From contig JAJFPB010000003.1 of assembly GCA_020881915.1 (NCBI GenBank), forward strand, positions 930,001 to 994,000: 64,000 nt of DNA, read 5' to 3'. The stretch comes from Paramyrothecium sp. XJ0827. Lineage: Eukaryota; Ascomycota; Sordariomycetes; Hypocreales; Stachybotryaceae. Both the position numbers and the translations under genes were made by a program. The notes beneath the pieces are model-generated. The model saw only the letters and a program-made list of their open reading frames with translations. It had not been told where the DNA came from and ran no database searches. Each line of letters begins with the position of its first letter. The stretch's first letter is position 1. This document shows, in pieces, positions 59,460-64,000 of the stretch.

Positions 59460-62400
59460 ATGTTCCGCCGCAACAGCTCTAAGGACAAACAGCGCCGTCC
59501 CCTTGGCCGGAGCAAGTCCACGAACTCGGTGGCCCGTAATCCCGTCCTTGCACTCGAAAGTATCGACCCCTTCACAGCCCAGCGTGACGCACACATCGCG
59601 GCGAGACTGAGCTACTTCCGTGCGCACGGAAGGTATCCTCCTGATTTGCCTGCCATGCCTCGACAACCTAGCTCTCACGGCCTAAACAGAAGCGACAGCA
59701 GCGTCACTCGGACAGAGATAGCCCCAGCCAACAGTCGCAGTGGAAACAGTCAGCAAGATGGCTCAGCTCAGGGAAACGGGCTTCAGCGGCAACAGAGTGT
59801 ACGATTCACAGGCGCAACTGCCCGGCCTCGACGAGCATTGGCTTCTCGAGCTGTCGACAACCCCGTCTCGGGCCACCGTAAGCTCGACATGTCTGCTACC
59901 AGAACCGATAGCAGCAAAGATGAGGCCGCCTCTGTGGGAAGCTGTGACCGCATCTTGCACAATGGCGAGAAGTACTATGCTATCGAAGACGACATAGCTT
60001 CCTTTCAATCGTCCTACAAGAAACTACGCAAATCAAGGTCGTTGTTCAACTCGTCAGGCTTGGCTCGCAGCGAGTACTCGTCTGATAATGGCATGGTTGA
60101 GCAGTCAAGGCGTTGGAACCATGGCACTTCCCGCTATGCGTCCCTGAACAAGGAGAACGAGCAGAGAGAGTCCGTCGAAACGCAAGGCCTAAGAGCACCC
60201 AAATCGATGAGCGTTCTCCGCCACAGAAGAGAGCACCAATCTTCACGTGTGAGTAGTCGGGGCGAGAACGATCTAGCCGTGCAGCTTGCCCGCGAGAAAT
60301 TCCAATATCAAATGGACCAGCAGAAGAGACTCAAATCTCAGCCCTCGCTGTTCTTCCGATCCAAACAAAAGTGGAGTGAGAGTTCAGTGGTACTTCGCAA
60401 GTCATTGCGCAACAGCAGCAACACAAGTGCCGCTGTTTCGTCTGCGTTCTCCGGTGACACTGTCTTGGTGCAGAAGAACAGCTTGCGCAAGACGGCGCGC
60501 AAAGTCTCGAATACTCTGAGGAGCAAGATCAAAGGCCTATTCCACCGATCAAAAAGTGAAGAGACGGATTGCCAGCTGATTGACAAGGGTGTTGAGTCTG
60601 ACGGTAATAGTTGCCTGCAGCACAGCGAGGAATTGGGCGGACATGACGAAGCATCTGTCTCGCAGGTCCAATCACATGTTCCGTCCCTCCATGCAGTACC
60701 TTCGAGCGAGCAGATGAAATCCCGTCAGGGCAGCATGGAGAGTTTAAACGAAGGTCCTCCTTTGCTAGATGACAAGTCCCGCGTGACGAGTTGGACCAAC
60801 TCGACGGCCGAGACCTTCGCGGCATCGAGCACTGTCGGAGACTGGGAGGGGCAACGACTTTCTGTCATCAAAGAGAACGGCATGCACCTTTCTGCCTCCC
60901 GCTTGAAGAACGCTCCTGCTCAAGGTCCATTGTCGGCAATTGCGGCAAGCATAGACAGCCAGCGTGTCTATTCTGCTCTTATGAAACGACTTGAAGAAAC
61001 CAAGCTGGAGGAGAAGCAACGCGAGAGAAGCGTAGAAGAATACAAGGAGTTTGGTATCGCGCCGCCAAGGGGTAGTTCTGTCGACCGTGCCGGGCTGGGG
61101 GACTGGTCGCCCCCAACTATCCGATGTGTCCGAGCTGACGATGATGTCTTTCATCAGGAAGACGCCGAAAGGGGCCTTGAGAAGTCAGCTCGTCACTACA
61201 AAAGCTCTCCAGACGTACAACAATTTTTTCTAAGGGGAACAGAACAGGCGCCGTCCATGCGACCTGTTGTTGGTGAGGCCAGAACCTTCCCACACAAGCC
61301 AGAGAGCGTCAAATCGGACCTGCGACAGCCAAGAACCATTTCTCAAAGGAGCTCCGCTTTCTTCGCAAGTCCCACTTGTCATCTATTCCGTACAGCCAGC
61401 CCTTATCGAAGAGCGCTGCGGGAGAACATGAAGGCATCAGAAGATTCACAGGGCTCCCAAGTTCCTGACTTACAGTATCTCAAGTCACTCTCATCTTTGA
61501 GTCTCCCACTCCGCCGACCAAGCACCGCTGGCTCCGAAAGAGGCGAGAAGGAGAAGGGTGCTGAAAGTGTTTACTCCTATAACACTGATCTTCCAGCAGC
61601 CGCAGTAGTGCATAATGGGAAATCTCTGGTGGACAGCTTTCCAGAACCACCGAAACCTCAAGCCCATGGCGATGTCACAATTTTCGTTGATCAAAAAGTA
61701 TCCAAGATTATCAAAACGCCAGCAAGGGAGTTTTCGGCTGCAAGTTCAGTCGAGTGGAAGACCTGGCTCAGTTCTCATGTCTCAAAGCTCGAAAGCACAA
61801 GTGTCACCGACAAGCGTGAGCAGTCTGGGCCATATTTGTTACCGAATCTTGGCCATGTCAGGGAAAACGCGGAAATTGAATCGCCTGGAGACGGCTTTGA
61901 ATCAGGAGCACCTTTGCCAGCAGGTCCTAGCAGTAGACCACTAAAAGCAATTGGGGGGAGCAACGTCCAGCCAAGTCCAAAGCAGCAACCGAAACTTCTG
62001 AGGACGGCTTCCTGTGCAACAGATGAGAATGCAGCACCAACACCGAAGACTGATAATTCGAAATTGCTGATGACCATGCCCTCCCCGATCCCTTCGCGCA
62101 ACAGCCTTCGCAAGGTACAATCAACGATTGAATGTTCGCCACACAGCACGCGACAAGGTGAGGGAACGCCTCGATCCAGACTCGTGCATGAAAGCGCAGG
62201 CTCCAGCCCCCTCACCCGCGAGGAGATGCAACGCCGACGACGAGCACGTATGGGCATGGTGCAACCTGCATATTCACCAGCAAAGTCGAGTCCAGGCTTG
62301 AGCACTTCTGTCGAGGGACAATTTGGCAGGGCAACTGCAGGATCGCCCCGGCAGGTCCTGACTCATGGGCCAAGGTCCATCCCTAACTTGAGGAGTCAGG

Positions 62401-62570
62401 TCAGTATGAGCGAGGACAGCCTGAAAAAGAAAAGGTTGAAGAGCCCAGCCTTGGACGCCCAAACTATGGGCAGCAAGAGGATGGTAGAAATGTTTCTTAG
62501 CAGTCGGCGGAGTCGGGGGAACTTGAGGTCTGGCACGGGCAGTGATGGATCGCCGACCGTATTTCTTTGA
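59460..62570 (+). CDS. large Ser/Arg-rich fungal protein of unknown function
   Basis: Single-exon gene of 1036 aa from the ATG at 59460. The frame stays open upstream to an ATG at 59220, but the start MFRRNSSKDKQRRPLGRSKS looks native: many fungal relatives begin MFRR followed by a basic RSKS segment. The region VLALESIDPFTAQRDAHIAA with LSYFRAHGR is the most conserved-looking part. Later features are a basic cluster KTARKVSNTLRSKIKGLFHR near 425-450, several acidic/Ser stretches and KSSPGLS repeats. There is no TM helix or catalytic motif. It is largely disordered, with many Arg-x-x-Ser sites of the kind used by basophilic kinases. Function unknown; a cell-cortex or signalling scaffold is only a guess. 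Confidence 0.7.
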   Translation: MFRRNSSKDKQRRPLGRSKSTNSVARNPVLALESIDPFTAQRDAHIAARLSYFRAHGRYPPDLPAMPRQPSSHGLNRSDSSVTRTEIAPANSRSGNSQQDGSAQGNGLQRQQSVRFTGATARPRRALASRAVDNPVSGHRKLDMSATRTDSSKDEAASVGSCDRILHNGEKYYAIEDDIASFQSSYKKLRKSRSLFNSSGLARSEYSSDNGMVEQSRRWNHGTSRYASLNKENEQRESVETQGLRAPKSMSVLRHRREHQSSRVSSRGENDLAVQLAREKFQYQMDQQKRLKSQPSLFFRSKQKWSESSVVLRKSLRNSSNTSAAVSSAFSGDTVLVQKNSLRKTARKVSNTLRSKIKGLFHRSKSEETDCQLIDKGVESDGNSCLQHSEELGGHDEASVSQVQSHVPSLHAVPSSEQMKSRQGSMESLNEGPPLLDDKSRVTSWTNSTAETFAASSTVGDWEGQRLSVIKENGMHLSASRLKNAPAQGPLSAIAASIDSQRVYSALMKRLEETKLEEKQRERSVEEYKEFGIAPPRGSSVDRAGLGDWSPPTIRCVRADDDVFHQEDAERGLEKSARHYKSSPDVQQFFLRGTEQAPSMRPVVGEARTFPHKPESVKSDLRQPRTISQRSSAFFASPTCHLFRTASPYRRALRENMKASEDSQGSQVPDLQYLKSLSSLSLPLRRPSTAGSERGEKEKGAESVYSYNTDLPAAAVVHNGKSLVDSFPEPPKPQAHGDVTIFVDQKVSKIIKTPAREFSAASSVEWKTWLSSHVSKLESTSVTDKREQSGPYLLPNLGHVRENAEIESPGDGFESGAPLPAGPSSRPLKAIGGSNVQPSPKQQPKLLRTASCATDENAAPTPKTDNSKLLMTMPSPIPSRNSLRKVQSTIECSPHSTRQGEGTPRSRLVHESAGSSPLTREEMQRRRRARMGMVQPAYSPAKSSPGLSTSVEGQFGRATAGSPRQVLTHGPRSIPNLRSQVSMSEDSLKKKRLKSPALDAQTMGSKRMVEMFLSSRRSRGNLRSGTGSDGSPTVFL

Positions 62571-62869
62571 GCGTCACCATACTAAGATGGGGGATGCGGG
62601 AGTGGAAGATGAGGTATAGCAATATCTGGACATTCATGGTTTACAGGCATGATAAATCATGGCTGCATCGCAAGTAATGCTCGGCACTGTTTAGACTAAG
62701 AAGGAAATAACCCAGACATGCATTGGACTAATCATAGGCGAGAGTTCTTCTCGTTATACTGTCCTAATAATAAACCGACAAGTTCCACCAGTATAAATCT
62801 AAATCACGGCGCTGACCAACGAGATCATTATACATATAAATTTGTTACACAAGATTTTCGTTCAAGTCA
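62571..62869. other. convergent 3' spacer
   Basis: AT-rich 299 bp between two convergent genes; both terminators should lie here. No gene seen. Confidence 0.5.
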
Positions 62870-64000
62870 TTATTGTGTTTCCTCACCGCTATCCTCGCCG
62901 TTAGGGCCTCGTGGACTGATGTGGACCTCCCAGAACTTGGCCAGCTCGGCCGGGTACGTCGCGGCGCGCTCGTCACTGACCCAGTGCTTGTAAGCGTCGT
63001 GCGTGACCTCCTCGTCCAGGACGCCGGTGGCCTTGCCCCTTTCGAGAAAGTTGAAGAAGTCGCCCGTGACGCGGACGTACTCCTTGAGGGCCTCCTTGAC
63101 GTCGGCGGAGGCGCCCGTGGTCCAGCTCAGCAGCAGCGGCTCCAGCAAGGGCGCGTCGGTGACGCTGGGGTGGGAGGTGCCGAGGGAGGTGAGGAACCAG
63201 GAGGCGCGCTCCCGGGTGCGGCGGAGGACGGAGCGGGTGAGGTCGCGGACCGTGTCGAAGTGCGGGCGGCCGTAGAAGACGCTGACGGCCGAAGACCACG
63301 AGTTGGAGTGGACGACGAGGATGGGGACGTCCACTTCGTGGTTGAGGGGCCCGCTGGACTTGCCTGGGTCGAGGATGATACCGCCGATGGCCGGGTTAGC
63401 AGCAGAGGGGGCACCCTTGAGGGCCTGAAGGGCGCCGGTAGCGCCGTACGAGTGCCCGCCGATGGTGAGTTGATCGAAGTCGAGGCGGCCGGCCCACGAG
63501 TCGAAGTGGGTGCCCTCGCCGCGGGAGTTGGCGGCGCGCACGTCGGCGCCGCGGCCGTCGTTGATGCGGCGCAGGACGTCGACGGCCTCGCGGATCTCGA
63601 CGTCGCGGAAGGCGAGCTGGTCGGTGTGCATGCGAACGATGTCCATAGCCGGGTCGCCGGCGGCGGCCTCGAGGTCCTTGTACTGAAACGAGATGACCTT
63701 GCGGTCCTTGCCGGTGCTGGTGTTCTTGACGAGGGAGCCGGGGGAGCTGCCGTCGCGGTGCTCGAGCGCGGCGACGACGTGGCCGCGGCTGGCGAGCTCG
63801 CCGAGGTAGTGGGTGTAGTCGGTGCGGGAGGAGGCCATGCCGTGGGAGAAGACCATGACGGGGAACTTCTGCTTCGTCGAGGAGTCGTCCTTGTGCTCGT
63901 CGTCGTCGGAGCCGAGTAGCGGCACGTCGACCTCGGCGGGGATGGTGATGCCGCCGCCGATGGCCCACAGGGCAAAGGTCAGGACGGGCCGCAGGACGAA
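62870..64000 (-). CDS. PAF-acetylhydrolase-like lipase, N-terminus beyond window
   Basis: Serine esterase of the platelet-activating factor acetylhydrolase family (1-alkyl-2-acetylglycerophosphocholine esterase type), which removes short or oxidised acyl chains from phospholipids. The frame runs unbroken from the window edge (64000) to the stop at 62870: 376 visible residues, N-terminus cut by the edge. Near the edge VLTFALWAIGGGITIPAEVD leads into VDVPLLGS, as in fungal members. FPVMVFSHGMASSRTDY and LASRGHVVAALEHRDGS are the family signatures. The nucleophile elbow GGHSYGAT holds the catalytic Ser (visible residue 184). Candidate Asp (GGIILDPG) and His (LGTSHPSVTD) fit the triad. The tail after the triad is charged. 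The high-GC frame has long antisense shadows. Confidence 0.88.
   Translation of the reverse strand, partial: FVLRPVLTFALWAIGGGITIPAEVDVPLLGSDDDEHKDDSSTKQKFPVMVFSHGMASSRTDYTHYLGELASRGHVVAALEHRDGSSPGSLVKNTSTGKDRKVISFQYKDLEAAAGDPAMDIVRMHTDQLAFRDVEIREAVDVLRRINDGRGADVRAANSRGEGTHFDSWAGRLDFDQLTIGGHSYGATGALQALKGAPSAANPAIGGIILDPGKSSGPLNHEVDVPILVVHSNSWSSAVSVFYGRPHFDTVRDLTRSVLRRTRERASWFLTSLGTSHPSVTDAPLLEPLLLSWTTGASADVKEALKEYVRVTGDFFNFLERGKATGVLDEEVTHDAYKHWVSDERAATYPAELAKFWEVHISPRGPNGEDSGEETQ

Noticed and set aside
62873..63919. 348-residue plus-strand open frame over the PAF-acetylhydrolase gene
   Set aside because: Shadow of a GC-rich gene; the minus frame holds the GHSYG elbow and family signatures.

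Overview
The window is nuclear DNA from a filamentous ascomycete, most likely a Sordariomycete. The evidence is the gene structure: introns of about 45-75 nt (some longer) with GTATGT/GTGAGT/GTAAGT donors, CTAAC or CTGAC branch sites and YAG acceptors. The gene families also fit: csn-2, nuo9.5, mitochondrial MetX-type acyltransferase, vacuolar subtilisin, NACHT-ankyrin receptor. GC-rich, pyrimidine-tract-rich intergenic DNA fits too. The species cannot be named from what is visible. No rRNA, tRNA, CRISPR array or intact transposon was found.

Layout. 1-5.7 kb: gene-poor, with relics of two decayed genes (a membrane-anchored Cys-containing protein and a calcineurin-like phosphoesterase). 5.7-8.2 kb: otubain-type deubiquitinase (-). 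8.2-15.9 kb: a 7.7 kb interval with no convincing gene, full of microsatellites and homopyrimidine tracts. 15.9-17.5 kb: COP9 signalosome subunit 2 (-). 17.5-32.8 kb: a mixed, partly accessory block with a BTB protein (-), an MFS transporter (-), a DEDD-fold protein (+), two convergent Nudix hydrolases, an unknown protein with an internal tandem duplication (-), and a 1233-residue NACHT-ankyrin NLR (+) whose N-terminus looks TIR/SEFIR-like. 33.2-46.1 kb: core genes, namely a MetX-type (serine/homoserine) O-acetyltransferase (+), a large disordered protein (-), splicing factor ISY1 (-), oligosaccharyltransferase subunit WBP1 (-) and complex I subunit NUO9.5 (+). 46.5-54.5 kb: a 2603-residue BEACH-WD40 protein (-). 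54.5-57.1 kb: gene-free, with clustered GGTACC palindromes. 57.1-64 kb: vacuolar subtilisin (+), a large Ser/Arg-rich unknown (+), and a PAF-acetylhydrolase-like protein (-) running off the right edge.

Most genes are unrelated housekeeping functions: ubiquitin/NEDD8 control (otubain, CSN2), splicing (ISY1), ER N-glycosylation (WBP1), respiration (NUO9.5), sulfur amino acids, vacuolar proteolysis and membrane traffic (BEACH). The part most worth a second look is 24.5-32.8 kb. There an NLR with a possibly TIR-like effector domain lies 2.6 kb from two Nudix hydrolases of the ADP-ribose/ADP-sugar class. Exon coordinates below were worked out by hand from splice signals and reading-frame continuity, without transcript data.
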